DNA of 64,000 nucleotides from Cornus controversa (GCA_026545225.1 CM048847.1:1612001-1676000), one strand, 5' to 3'; shown: positions 38,195-52,167, counted from the first letter of the stretch. The notes: a model not told the origin generated them from the letters alone. Numbers and translations: made by a program.

Positions 38195-40401
38195 TCAAAA
38201 ACCCATTCCTTGAGAAGTCGTGCCATAATCAGAATCGTAAGTTTCTTTTTTCCAAATTAGACCATCAAAACATCCAAAAGAAGTGACGAACATGTCAATC
38301 CGATCTTCATCACAACCATATGGTGCTTTGTTCCAAGTTCGACCGTTTGGACATCTAAAGGAAACAATTAGCAAGCTACCAACCATTTTAAACTTGTTTC
38401 ATTTGAGTTGTTTTGATTCGAAAACCGCATTCTAAGAGAAGTCATGCCATAATACTAATCGTACGCTGCTTTTTTCTAAATGAAACCATCAAAGCGTCCC
38501 AAAGAAACGACGAGCATGTAAATCCGATCTTCATCCGTGTTTGCTTGAGTTGTTCTGAGTCGAAAGAACAATTGCTTGCAATAATCAGGCATGACGACAA
38601 CCGTATGGCGCTTTGTGCTATAATTGACCATCTGGATGTCCAGAAAAATAGAGAATGACAAGAACGGTTTCGAACTTGTTTCGTTTGACTTGTCCTGATT
38701 CGAAAAGTCCCAATCCACGTGAAATCGTGCCATACCTAGAATTATACATTGCTTTATGCCAAATTCAACCGTCAGGATGTCCTGAATCAAAAATAGTAAA
38801 TCCATGCTGCACCCATGAATGATCACAACCGTTAGGTGCTCTATGCCAACTTCAACCATCTGGACAAGTAAAAGAAACAATTGCCAAGCTATCGATGATT
38901 TTAAACAAGTTTAGTTTGAGTTGTTCTGATTCAAAAACCCATTCCTTGAGAAGTCGTGCCATAATCAGAATCGTAAGTTTCTTTTTTCCAAATTAGACCA
39001 TCAAAACATCCAAAAGAAGTGACGAACATGTCAATCCGATCTTCATCACAACCATATGGTGCTTTGTTCCAAGTTCGACCGTTTGGACATCTAAAGGAAA
39101 CAATTAGCAAGCTACCAACCATTTTAAACTTGTTTCATTTGAGTTGTTTTGATTCGAAAACTGCATTCCAAGAGAAGTCATGCCATAATACTAATCGTAC
39201 GCTGCTTTTTTCTAAATGAAACCATCAAAGCGTCCCAAAGAAACGATGAGCATGTCGATCCGATCTTCATCCATGTTTGTTTGAGTTGTCCTGAGTCGAA
39301 AAGAACAGTTGCTTGCAATAATCAGGCATGACGACAACCGTATGGCGGTTTGTGCTAGAATTGACCATCAGGATGTTCAGAAAAATAGAGAATGATAACA
39401 ACGGTTTCGAACTTGTTTCGTTTGACTTGTCCTGATTTGAAAAGTCCAATCCACGTGAAATCGTGCCATACTTAGAATTATACATTGCTTTATGCCAAAT
39501 TCAACCATCAGGACATCCTGAATCAAAAATAGTAATTCCTTGCTGCACTCATGAATGATCACAACCGTATGGTGCTCTATGCCAACTTCAACCATCTGGA
39601 AAAGTAAAAGAAACAATTCCCAAGCTATCGAGGATTTTAAACAAGTTTAGTTTGAGTTGTTCTGATTCAAAAACCCATTCCTTGAGAAGTCGTGCCTTAA
39701 TCAGAATCGTAAGTTTCTTTTTCCAAATTAGACCATCAAAGCATCCAAAAGAAGTGACGAACATGTCAATCCGATCTTCATCACAACCGTATGTTGCTTT
39801 GTTCCAAGTTCGACCATTTGGACATCTAAAGGAAACAATTAGCAAGCTACCAACCATTTTAAACTTGTTTCATTTGAGTTGTTTTGATTCGAAAACCGCA
39901 TTCCAAGAGAAGTCATGCCATAATACTAATCGTACGCTGCTTTTTTCTAAATGAAACCATCAAAGCATCCCAAAGAAACGACGAGCAAGTCGATCCGATC
40001 TTCATCCATGTTTGTTTGAGTTGTTCTGAGTCGAAAAGAACAATTGCTTGCAATAATCAGGCATGACGACAACCGTATGGCGGTTTGTGCTAAAATTGAC
40101 CATCTGGATGTTCAGAAAAATAGAGAATGATAACAACGGTTTCGAACTTGTTTCGTTTGACTTGTCCTGATTTGAAAAGTCCAATCCATGTGAAATCGTG
40201 CCATACTTAGAATTATACATTGCTTTATGCCAAATTCAACCATCAGGACATCCTGAATCAAAAATAGTAATTCCTTGCTGCACTCATGAATGATCACAAC
40301 CGTATGGTGCTCTATGCCAACTTCAACCATCTGGAAAAGTAAAAGAAACAATTCCCAAGCTATCGAGGATTTTAAACAAGTTTAGTTTGAGTTGTTCTGA
40401 T
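37461..40401 (+). repeat. 4-mer F-E-A-A, copy 1 (2941 bp)
   Basis: Monomer starts are 37461 F, 38195 E, 38931 A and 39667 A. The first A carries aaactgcattcc and gaaacgatgagc; the second carries cgtatgttgctttg and gcaagtcgatcc. These marks recur in the later copies. The E monomer has agtaaatccatgc in u5. Confidence 0.85.
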
Positions 40402-43342
40402 TCAAAAACCCATTCCTTGAGAAGTCGTCCCTTAATCAGAATCGTAAGTTTCTTTTTCCAAATTAGACCATCAAAGCATCCAAAAGAAGTGACGAACATG
40501 TCAATCCGATCTTCATCACAACCGTATGGTGCTTTGTTCCAAGTTCGACCATTCGGACATCTAAAGGAAACAATTAGCAAGCTACCAACCATTTTAAACT
40601 TGTTTCATTTGAGTTGTTTTGATTCGAAAACTGCATTCCAAGAGAAGTCATGCCATAATACTAATCGTACGCTGCTTTTTTCTAAATGAAACCATCAAAG
40701 CGTCCCAAAGAAACTACGAGCTTGTCAATTCGATCTTCATCCGTGTTTGTTTGAGTTGTTCTGAGTCGAAAGAAAAATTGCTTGCAATAATCAGGCATGA
40801 CGACAACCGTATGGCGCTTTGTGCTAGAATTGACCATCTGGATGTCCAAAAGAATAGAGAATGACAAGAACGGTTTTGAACTTGTTTCGTTTGACTTGTC
40901 CTGATTCGAAAATTCCAATCCACGTGAAATCGTGCCATACCAAGAATTATACGTTGCTTTATGCCAAATTCAACCGTCAGGATGTCCTGAATAAAAAAGA
41001 GTAATTCCATGCTGCACCCATGAATGATCACAACTGTATAGTGCTCTATGCCAACTTCAACCATCTGGACAAGTAAAAGAAACAATTGCCAAGCTATCGA
41101 TGATTTTAAACAAGTTTAGTTTGAGTTGTTCTGATTCAAAAACCCATTCCTTGAGAAGTCGTGCCATAATCAGAATCGTAAGTTTCTTTTTTCCAAATTA
41201 GACCATCAAAACATCCAAAAGAAGTGACGAACATGTCAATCCGATCTTCATCACAACCATATGGTGCTTTGTTCCAAGTTCGACCGTTTGGACATCTAAA
41301 GGAAACAATTAGCAAGCTACCAACCATTTTAAACTTGTTTCATTTGAGTTGTTTTGATTCAAAAACCGCATTCTAAGAGAAGTCATGCCATAATACTAAT
41401 CGTACGCTGCTTTTTTCTAAATGAAACCATCAAAGCGTCCCAAAGAAACGACGAGCATGTAAATCCGATCTTCATCCGTGTTTGCTTGAGTTGTTCTGAG
41501 TCGAAAGAACAATTGCTTGCAATAATCAGGCATGACGACAACCGTATGGCGCTTTGTGCTATAATTGACCAGCTGGATGTCCAGAAAAATAGAGAATGAC
41601 AAGAACGGTTTCGAACTTGTTTCGTTTGACTTGTCCTGATTCGAAAAGTCACAATCCACGTGAAATCGTGCCATACCTAGAATTATACATTGCTTTATGC
41701 CAAATTCAACCGTCAGGATGTCCTGAATCAAAAATAGTAATTCCATGCTGCACCCATGAATGATCACAACCGTTAGGTGCTCTATGCCAACTTCAACCAT
41801 CTGGACAAGTAAAAGAAACAATTGCCAAGCTATCGATGATTTTAAACAAGTTTAGTTTGAGTTGTTCTGATTCAAAAACCCATTCCTTGAGAAGTCGTGT
41901 CATAATCAGAATCGTAAGTTTCTTTTTTCCAAATTAGACCATCAAAACATCCAAAAGAAGTGACGAACATGTCAATCCGATCTTCATCACAACCATATGG
42001 TGCTTTGTTCCAAGTTCGACCGTTTGGACATCTAAAGGAAACAATTAGCAAGCTACCAACCATTTTAAACTTGTTTCATTTGAGTTGTTTTGATTCGAAA
42101 ACTGCATTCCAAGAGAAGTCATGCCATAATACTAATCGTACGCTGCTTTTTTCTAAATGAAACCATCAAAGCGTCCCAAAGAAACGATGAGCATGTCGAT
42201 CCGATCTTCATCCATGTTTGTTTGAGTTGTCCTGAGTCGAAAAGAACAGTTGCTTGCAATAATCAGGCATGACGACAACCGTATGGCGGTTTGTGCTAGA
42301 ATTGACCATCAGGATGTTCAGAAAAATAGAGAATGATAACAACGGTTTCGAACTTGTTTCGTTTGACTTGTCCTGATTTGAAAAGTCCAATCCACGTGAA
42401 ATCGTGCCATACTTAGAATTATACATTGCTTTATGCCAAATTCAACCATCAGGACATCCTGAATCAAAAATAGTAATTCCTTGCTGCACTCATGAATGAT
42501 CACAACCGTATGGTGCTCTATGCCAACTTCAACCATCTGGAAAAGTAAAAGAAACAATTCCCAAGCTATCGAGGATTTTAAACAAGTTTAGTTTGAGTTG
42601 TTCTGATTCAAAAACCCATTCCTTGAGAAGTCGTGCCTTAATCAGAATCGTAAGTTTCTTTTTCCAAATTAGACCATCAAAGCATCCAAAAGAAGTGACG
42701 AACATGTCAATCCGATCTTCATCACAACCGTATGTTGCTTTGTTCCAAGTTCGACCATTTGGACATCTAAAGGAAACAATTAGCAAGCTACCAACCATTT
42801 TAAACTTGTTTCATTTGAGTTGTTTTGATTCGAAAACCGCATTCCAAGAGAAGTCATGCCATAATACTAATCGTACGCTGCTTTTTTCTAAATGAAACCA
42901 TCAAAACATCCCAAAGAAACGACGAGCAAGTCGATCCGATCTTCATCCATGTTTGTTTGAGTTGTTCTGAGTCGAAAAGAACAATTGCTTGCAATAATCA
43001 GGCATGACGACAACCGTATGGCGGTTTGTGCTAGAATTGACCATCTGGATGTTCAGAAAAATAGAGAATGATAACAACGGTTTCGAACTTGTTTCGTTTG
43101 ACTTGTCCTGATTTGAAAAGTCCAATCCATGTGAAATCGTGCCATACTTAGAATTATACATTGCTTTATGCCAAATTCAACCATCAGGACATCCTGAATC
43201 AAAAATAGTAATTCCTTGCTGCACTCATGAATGATCACAACCGTATGGTGCTCTATGCCAACTTCAACCATCTGGAAAAGTAAAAGAAACAATTCCCAAG
43301 CTATCGAGGATTTTAAACAAGTTTAGTTTGAGTTGTTCTGAT
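40402..43342 (+). repeat. 4-mer F-E-A-A, copy 2 (2941 bp)
   Basis: Monomer starts are 40402 F, 41136 E, 41872 A and 42608 A. The E monomer is the odd one of the three. It reads gattcaaaaaccgc in u2, gaccagctgg and gaaaagtcacaatcc in u4, and agtaattcc rather than agtaaatcc in u5. The gtcacaatcc is a B-type mark. Another substitution is gaaagaaaaattgc in the F monomer near 40770. Confidence 0.85.
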
Positions 43343-46284
43343 TCAAAAACCCATTCCTTGAGAAGTCGTCCCTTAATCAGAATCGTAAGTTTCTTTTTTC
43401 CAAATTAGACCATCAAAGCATCCAAAAGAAGTGACGAACATGTCAATCCGATCTTCATCACAACCGTATGGTGCTTTGTTCCAAGTTCGACCATTCGGAC
43501 ATCTAAAGGAAACAATTAGCAAGCTACCAACCATTTTAAACTTGTTTCATTTGAGTTGTTTTGATTCGAAAACTGCATTCCAAGAGAAGTCATGCCATAA
43601 TACTAATCGTACGCTGCTTTTTTCTAAATGAAACCATCAAAGCGTCCCAAAGAAACTACGAGCTTGTCAATTCGATCTTCATCCGTGTTTGTTTGAGTTG
43701 TTCTGAGTCGAAAGAACAATTGCTTGCAATAATCAGGCATGACGACAACCGTATGGCGCTTTGTGCTAGAATTGACCATCCGGATGTCCAAAAGAATAGA
43801 GAATGACAAGAACGGTTTTGAACTTGTTTCGTTTGACTTGTCCTGATTCGAAAATTCCAATCCACGTGAAATCGTGCCATACCAAGAATTATACGTTGCT
43901 TTATGCCAAATTCAACCGTCAGGATGTCCTGAATAAAAAAGAGTAATTCCATGCTGCACCCATGAATGATCACAACTGTATAGTGCTCTATGCCAACTTC
44001 AACCATCTGGACAAGTAAAAGAAACAATTGCCAAGCTATCGATGATTTTAAACAAGTTTAGTTTGAGTTGTTCTGATTCAAAAACCCATTCCTTGAGAAG
44101 TCGTGCCATAATCAGAATCGTAAGTTTCTTTTTTCCAAATTAGACCATCAAAACATCCAAAAGAAGTGACGAACATGTCAATCCGATCTTCATCACAACC
44201 ATATGGTGCTTTGTTCCAAGTTCGACCGTTTGGACATCTAAAGGAAACAATTAGCAAGCTACCAACCATTTTAAACTTGTTTCATTTGAGTTGTTTTGAT
44301 TCGAAAACCGCATTCTAAGAGAAGTCATGCCATAATACTAATCGTACGCTGCTTTTTTCTAAATGAAACCATCAAAGCGTCCCAAAGAAACGACGAGCAT
44401 GTAAATCCGATCTTCATCCGTGTTTGCTTGAGTTGTTCTGAGTCGAAAGAACAATTGCTTGCAATAATCAGGCATGACGACAACCGTATGGCGCTTTGTG
44501 CTATAATTGACCATCTGGATGTCCAGAAAAATAGAGAATGACAAGAACGGTTTCGAACTTGTTTCGTTTGACTTGTCCTGATTCGAAAAGTCCCAATCCA
44601 CGTGAAATCGTGCCATACCTAGAATTATACATTGCTTTATGCCAAATTCAACCGTCAGGATGTCCTGAATCAAAAATAGTAAATCCATGCTGCACCCATG
44701 AATGATCACAACCGTTAGGTGCTCTATGCCAACTTCAACCATCTGGACAAGTAAAAGAAACAATTGCCAAGCTATCGATGATTTTAAACAAGTTTAGTTT
44801 GAGTTGTTCTGATTCAAAAACCCATTCCTTGAGAAGTCGTGCCATAATCAGAATCGTAAGTTTCTTTTTTCCAAATTAGACCATCAAAACATCCAAAAGA
44901 AGTGACGAACATGTCAATCCGATCTTCATCACAACCATATGGTGCTTTGTTCCAAGTTCGACCGTTTGGACATCTAAAGGAAACAATTAGCAAGCTACCA
45001 ACCATTTTAAACTTGTTTCATTTGAGTTGTTTTGATTCGAAAACTGCATTCCAAGAGAAGTCATGCCATAATACTAATCGTACGCTGCTTTTTTCTAAAT
45101 GAAACCATCAAAGCGTCCCAAAGAAACGATGAGCATGTCGATCCGATCTTCATCCATGTTTGTTTGAGTTGTCCTGAGTCGAAAAGAACAGTTGCTTGCA
45201 ATAATCAGGCATGACGACAACCGTATGGCGGTTTGTGCTAGAATTGACCATCAGGATGTTCAGAAAAATAGAGAATGATAACAACGGTTTCGAACTTGTT
45301 TCGTTTGACTTGTCCTGATTTGAAAAGTCCAATCCACGTGAAATCGTGCCATACTTAGAATTATACATTGCTTTATGCCAAATTCAACCATCAGGACATC
45401 CTGAATCAAAAATAGTAATTCCTTGCTGCACTCATGAATGATCACAACCGTATGGTGCTCTATGCCAACTTCAACCATCTGGAAAAGTAAAAGAAACAAT
45501 TCCCAAGCTATCGAGGATTTTAAACAAGTTTAGTTTGAGTTGTTCTGATTCAAAAACCCATTCCTTGAGAAGTCGTGCCTTAATCAGAATCGTAAGTTTC
45601 TTTTTCCAAATTAGACCATCAAAGCATCCAAAAGAAGTGACGAACATGTCAATCCGATCTTCATCACAACCGTATGTTGCTTTGTTCCAAGTTCGACCAT
45701 TTGGACATCTAAAGAAAACAATTAGCAAGCTACCAACCATTTTAAACTTGTTTCATTTGAGTTGTTTTGATTCGAAAACCGCATTCCAAGAGAAGTCATG
45801 CCATAATACTAATCGTACGCTGCTTTTTTCTAAATGAAACCATCAAAGCGTCCCAAAGAAACGACGAGCATGTCGATCCGATCTTCATCCATGTTTGTTT
45901 GAGTTGTTCTGAGTCGAAAAGAACAATTGCTTGCAATAATCAGGCATGACGACAACCGTATGGCGGTTTGTGCTAGAATTGACCATCTGGATGTTCAAAA
46001 AAATAGAGAATGATAACAACGGTTTCGAACTTGTTTCGTTTGACTTGTCCTGATTTGAAAAGTCCAATCCATGTGAAATCGTGCCATACTTAGAATTATA
46101 CATTGCTTTATGCCAAATTCAACCATCAGGACATCCTGAATCAAAAATAGTAATTCCTTGCTGCACTCATGAATGATCACAACCGTATGGTGCTCTATGC
46201 CAACTTCAACCATCTGGAAAAGTAAAAGAAACAATTCCCAAGCTATCGAGGATTTTAAACAAGTTTAGTTTGAGTTGTTCTGAT
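43343..46284 (+). repeat. 4-mer F-E-A-A, copy 3 (2942 bp)
   Basis: Monomer starts are 43343 F, 44078 E, 44814 A and 45550 A. Its E monomer again has agtaaatccatgc, as in copy 1. Private changes include accatccggatg near 43776 and ctaaagaaaac near 45710. The last A reads gcatgtcgatcc where copies 1 and 2 read gcaagtcgatcc. Confidence 0.85.
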
Positions 46285-47018
46285 TCAAAAACCCATTCCT
46301 TGAGAAGTCGTCCCTTAATCAGAATCGTAAGTTTCTTTTTCCAAATTAGACCATCAAAGCATCCAAAAGAAGTGACGAACATGTCAATCCGATCTTCATC
46401 ACAACCGTATGGTGCTTTGTTCCAAGTTCGACCATTCGGACATCTAAAGGAAACAATTAGCAAGCTACCAACCATTTTAAACTTGTTTCATTTGAGTTGT
46501 TTTGATTCGAAAACTGCATTCCAAGAGAAGTCATGCCATAATACTAATCGTACGCTGCTTTTTTCTAAATGAAACCATCAAAGCGTCCCAAAGAAACTAC
46601 GAGCTTGTCAATTTGATCTTCATCCGTGTTTGTTTGAGTTGTTCTGAGTCGAAAGAACAATTGCTTGCAATAATCAGGCATGACGACAACCGTATGGCGC
46701 TTTGTGCTAGAATTGACCATCTGGATGTCCAAAAGAATAGAGAATGACAAGAACGGTTTTGAACTTGTTTCGTTTGACTTGTCCTGATTCGAAAATTCCA
46801 ATCCACGTGAAATCGTGCCATACCAAGAATTATACGTTGCTTTATGCCAAATTCAACCGTCAGGATGTCCTGAATAAAAAAGAGTAATTCCATGCTGCAC
46901 CCATGAATGATCACAACTGTATAGTGCTCTATGCCAACTTCAACCATCTGGACAAGTAAAAGAAACAATTGCCAAGCTATCGATGATTTTAAACAAGTTT
47001 AGTTTGAGTTGTTCTGAT
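46285..47018 (+). repeat. Type F monomer ending the 4-mer series
   Basis: This F continues the F-E-A-A register at 2942 bp from 43343 but is not followed by E. It has gtcaatttgatc in u3, where the other nearby F monomers read gtcaattcgatc. The same variant appears only in the isolated F at 62459. Confidence 0.82.
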
Positions 47019-49227
47019 TCAAAAACCCATTCCTTGAGAAGTCGTGCCATAATCAGAATCGTAAGTTTCTTTTTTCCAAATTAGACCATCAAAACATCCA
47101 AAAGAAGTGACGAACATGTCAATCCGATCTTCATCACAACCATATGGTGCTTTGTTCCAAGTTCGACCGTTTGGACATCTAAAGGAAACAATTAGCAAGC
47201 TACCAACCATTTTAAACTTGTTTCATTTGAGTTGTTTTGATTCGAAAACCGCATTCCAAGAGAAGTCATGCCATAATACTAATCGTACGCTGCTTTTTTC
47301 TAAATGAAACCATCAAAGCGTCCCAAAGAAACGACGAGCATGTCGATCCGATCTTCATCCATGTTTGTTTGAGTTGTTCTGAGTCGAAAAGAACAATTGC
47401 TTGCAATAATCAGGCATGACGACAACCGTATGGCGGTTTGTGCTAGAATTGACCATCTGGATGTTCAGAAAAATAGAGAATGATAACAACGGTTTCGAAC
47501 TTGTTTCGTTTGACTTGTCCTGATTCAAAAAGTCACAATCCACGTGAAATCGTGCCATACCTAGAATTATACATTGCTTTATGCCAAATTCAACCGTCAG
47601 GATGTCCTGAATCAAAAAGAGTAATTCCATGCTGCACCCATGAATGATCACAACCGTATGGTGCTCTATGCCAACTTCAACCATCTGGACAAGTAAAAGA
47701 AACAATTGCCAAGCTATCGATGATTTTAAACAAGTTTAGTTTGAGTTGTTCTGATTCAAAAACCCATTCCTTGAGAAGTCGTGCCTTAATCAGAATCGTA
47801 AGTTTCTTTTTCCAAATTAGACCATCAAAGCATCCAAAAGAAGTGACGAACATGTCAATCCGATCTTCATCACAACTGTATGTTGCTTTGTTCCAAGTTC
47901 GACCATTTGGACATCTAAAGGAAACAATTAGCAAGCTACCAACCATTTTAAACTTGTTTCATTTGAGTTGTTTTGATTCGAAAACCGCATTCCAAGAGAA
48001 GTCATGCCATAATACTAATCGTACGCTGCTTTTTTCTAAATGAAACCATCAAAGCGTCCCAAAGAAACGACGAGCATGTCGATCCGATCTTCATCCATGT
48101 TTGTTTGAGTTGTTCTGAGTCGAAAAGAACAATTGCTTGCAATAATCAGGCATGACGACAACCGTATGGCGGTTTGTGCTAGAATTGACCATCTGGATGT
48201 TCAGAAAAATAGAGAATGATAACAACGGTTTCGAACTTGTTTCGTTTGACTTGTCCTGATTCGAAAATTCCAATCCACGTGAAATCGTGCCATACCAAGA
48301 ATTATACGTTGCTTTATGCCAAATTCAACCGTCAGGATGTCCTGAATAAAAAAGAGTAATTCCATGCTGCACCCATGAATGATCACAACTGTATAGTGCT
48401 CTATGCCAACTTCAACCATCTGGACAAGTAAAAGAAACAATTGCCAAGCTATCGATGATTTTAAACAAGTTTAGTTTGAGTTGTTCTGATTCAAAAACCC
48501 ATTCCTTGAGAAGTCGTGCCATAATCAGAATCGTAAGTTTCTTTTTTCCAAATTAGACGATCAAAACATCCAAAAGAAGTGACGAACATGTCAATCCGAT
48601 CTTCATCACAACCATATGGTGCTTTGTTCCAAGTTCGACCGTTTGGACATCTAAAGGAAACAATTAGCAAGCTACCAACCATTTTAAACTTGTTTCATTT
48701 GAGTTGTTTTGATTCGAAAACCGCATTCCAAGAGAAGTCATGCCATAATACTAATCGTACGCTGCTTTTTTCTAAATGAAACCATCAAAGCGTCCCAAAG
48801 AAACGACGAGCATGTCGATCCGATCTTCATCCATGTTTGTTTGAGTTGTTCTGAGTCGAAAAGAACAATTGCTTGCAATAATCAGGCATGACGACAACCG
48901 TATGGCGGTTTGTGCTAGAATTGACCATCTGGATGTTCAGAAAAATAGAGAATGATAACAACGGTTTCGAACTTGTTTCGTTTGACTTGTCCTGATTCAA
49001 AAAGTCACAATCCACGTGAAATCGTGCCATACCTAGAATTATACATTGCTTTATGCCAAATTCAACCGTCAGGATGTCCTGAATCAAAAAGAGTAATTCC
49101 ATGCTGCACCCATGAATGATCACAACCGTATGGTGCTCTATGCCAACTTCAACCATCTGGACAAGTAAAAGAAACAATTGCCAAGCTATCGATGATTTTA
49201 AACAAGTTTAGTTTGAGTTGTTCTGAT
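47019..49227 (+). repeat. Three hybrid monomers: A/B, A/F, A/B
   Basis: Monomer starts are 47019, 47756 and 48491. Each has an A-type front through tgataacaacggtttcgaac in u4. The copies at 47019 and 48491 then continue as B (gattcaaaaagtcacaatcc), and the copy at 47756 continues as F (gattcgaaaattcc, gaataaaaaagag). The switch in all three lies within the roughly 30 bp between the ggtttcgaac and gattc marks, which are common to A, B and the recipient types. Confidence 0.8.
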
Positions 49228-49962
49228 TCAAAAACCCATTCCTTGAGAAGTCGTGCCTTAATCAGAATCGTAAGTTTCTTTTTTCCAAATTAGACCATCA
49301 AAACATCCAAAAGAAGTGACGAACATGTCAATCCGATCTTCATCACAACCATATGGTGCTTTGTTCCAAGTTCGACCGTTTGGACATCTAAAGGAAACAA
49401 TTAGCAAGCTACCAACCATTTTAAACTTGTTTCATTTGAGTTGTTTGATTCGAAAACCGCATTCCAAGAGAAGTCATGCCATAATACTAATCGTACGCTG
49501 CTTTTTTCTAAATGAAACCATCAAAGCGTCCCAAAGAAACGACGAGCATGTCGATCCGATCTTCATCCATGTTTGTTTGAGTTGTTCTGAGTCGAAAAGA
49601 ACAATTGCTTGCAATAATCAGGCATGACGACAACCGTATGGCGGTTTGTGCTAGAATTGACCATCTGGTTGTTCAGAAAAATAGAGAATGATAACAACGG
49701 TTTCGAACTTGTTTCGTTTGACTTGTCCTGATTTGAAAAGTCCAATCCACGTCAAATCGTGCCATACTTAGAATTATACATTGCTTTATGCCAAATTCAA
49801 CCATCAGGACATCCAGAATCAAAAATAGTAATTCCTTGCTGCACTCATGAATGATCACAACCGTATGGTGCTTTATGCCAACTTCAACCATCTGGAAAAG
49901 TAAAAGAAACAATTCCCAAGCTATCGAGGATTTTAAACAAGTTTAGTTTGAGTTGTTCTGAT
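49228..49962 (+). repeat. Type A monomer with C-type u2 deletion
   Basis: An A monomer by its u4 to u6 marks, but with the one-base deletion in u2 (gttgtttgattcg) that otherwise marks C monomers. It also has acgtcaaatcg, ctggttgttc and catccagaatc. The same combination recurs at 54373 and 55842, so these three share a recent origin. Confidence 0.8.
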
Positions 49963-50696
49963 TCAAAAACCCATTCCTTGAGAAGTCGTGCCTTAATCAG
50001 AATCGTAAGTTTCTTTTTCCAAATTAGACCATCAAAGCATCCAAAAGAAGTGACGAACATGTCAATTCGATCTTCATCACAACCGTATGGTGCTTTGTTC
50101 AAAGTTCGACCATTCGGACATCTAAAGGAAACAATTAGCAAGCTACCAACCATTTTAAACTTGTTTCATTTGAGTTGTTTTGATTCGAAAACCGCATTCC
50201 AAGAGAAGTCATGCCATAATACTAATCGTACGCTGCTTTTTTCTAAATGAAACCATCAAAGCGTCCCAAAGAAACGACGAGCATGTCAATTCGATCTTCA
50301 TCCGTGTTTGTTTGAGTTGTTCTGAGTCGAAAGAACAATTGCTTGCAATAATCAGGCATGACGACAACCGTATGGCGCTTTGTGCTAGAATTGACCATCT
50401 GGATGTCCAAAAAAATAAAGAATGACAAGAACGATTTCAAACTTGTTTCGTTTGACTTGTCCTTATTCAAAAATTCCAATCCACGTGAAATCGTGCCATA
50501 CCTAGAATTATACGTTGCTTTATGCCAAATTCAACCGTCAGGATGTCCTGAATCGAAAAGAGTAATTCCAAGCTGCACCCATGAATGATCACGACCGTAT
50601 GGTGCTCTATGCCAACTTCAACCATCTGGACAAGTAAAAGAAACAATTGCCAAGCTATCGATGATTTTAAACAAGTTTAGTTTGAGTTGTTCTGAT
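49963..50696 (+). repeat. Type G monomer (exemplar)
   Basis: Defined by gttcaaagttcg and accattcgg in u2, gtcaattcgatc in u3, aataaagaatgac and ccttattcaaaaattcc in u4, and usually ttccaagctgcacc in u5. Copies start at 49963, 52168, 55108, 56577 and 60989. Length is 733-734 bp. The copy at 56577 also has the pyrimidine tract collapsed to an uninterrupted eight-T run near 56624. The copy at 60989 is a slightly different form (ccttattcgaaaattcc and ttccatgctgc). Confidence 0.83.
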
Positions 50697-52167
50697 TCAA
50701 AAACCCATTCCTTGAGAAGTCGTGCCATAATCAGAATCGTAAGTTTCTTTTTTCCAAATTAGACGATCAAAACATCCAAAAGAAGTGACGAACATGTCAA
50801 TCCGATCTTCATCACAACCATATGGTGCTTTGTTCCAAGTTCGACCGTTTGGACATCTAAAGGAAACAATCAGCAAGCTACCAACCATTTTAAACTTGTT
50901 TCATTTGAGTTCTTTTGATTCGAAAACCGCATTCCAAGAGAAGTCATGCCATAATACTAATCGTACGCTGCTTTTTTCTAAATGAAACCATCAAAGCGTC
51001 CCAAAGAAACGACGAGCATGTCGATCCGATCTTCATCCATGTTTGTTTGAGTTGTTCTGAGTCGAAAAGAACAGTTGCTTGCAATAATCAGGCATGACGA
51101 CAACCGTATGGCGGTTTGTGCTAGAATTGACCATCAGGATGTTCAGAAAAATAGAGAATGATAACAACGGTTTCGAACTTGTTTCGTTTGACTTGTCCTG
51201 ATTTGAAAAGTCCAATCCACGTGAAATCGTGCCATACTTAGAATTATACATTGCTTTATGCCAAATTCAACCATCAGCACATCCTGAATCAAAAATAGTA
51301 ATTCCTTGCTGCACTCATGAATGATCACAACCGTATGGTGCTCTATGCCAACTTCAACCATCTGGAAAAGTAAAAGAAACAATTCCCAAGCTATCGAGGA
51401 TTTTAAACAAGTTTAGTTTGAGTTGTTCTGATTCAAAAACCCATTCCTTGAGAAGTCGTGCCTTAATCAGAATCGTAAGTTTCTTTTTCCAAATTAGACC
51501 ATCAAAGCATCCAAAAGAAGTGACGAACATGTCAATCCGATCTTCATCACAACCGTATGGTGCTTTGTTCCAAGTTCGACCATTTGGACATCTAAAGGAA
51601 ACAATTAGCAAGCTACCAACCATTTTAAACTTGTTTCATTTGAGTTATTTTGATTCGAAAACCGCATTCCAAGAGAAGTCATGCCATAATACTAATCGTA
51701 CGCTGCTTTTTTCTAAATGAAACCATCAAAGCGTCCCAAAGAAACGACGAGCATGTCAATCCGATCTTCATCCGTGTTTGTTTGAGTTGTTCTGAGTCGA
51801 AAGAACAATTGCTTGCAATAATCAGGCATGACGACAACCGTATGGCGCTTTGTGCTAGAATTGACCATCTGGATGTCCAAAAAAATAGAGAATGACAAGA
51901 ACGATTTTGAACTTGTTTCGTTTGACTTGTCCTGATTCAAAAAAGTCCAATCCACGTGAAATCGTGCCATACCTAGAATTATACGTTGCTTTATGCCAAA
52001 TTCAACCGTCAGGATGTCCTGAATCAAAAAGAGTAATTCCATGCTGCACCCATGAATGATCACAACCGTATGGTGCTCTATGCCAACTTCAACCATCTGG
52101 AAAAGTAAAAGAAACAATTCCCAAGCTATCGAGGATTTTAAACAAGTTTAGTTTGAGTTGTTCTGAT
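49963..52167 (+). repeat. 3-mer G-A-C, copy 1 (2205 bp)
   Basis: Monomer starts are 49963 G, 50697 A and 51433 C. The A monomer has aacaatcagc and gagttcttttg in u2, gacgatcaaaac in u1 and catcagcacatcc in u5, all shared with the A monomers at 52902 and 57310. The C monomer here ends with an A-type u6 (ctggaaaagt, cgaggatttt). Confidence 0.83.
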
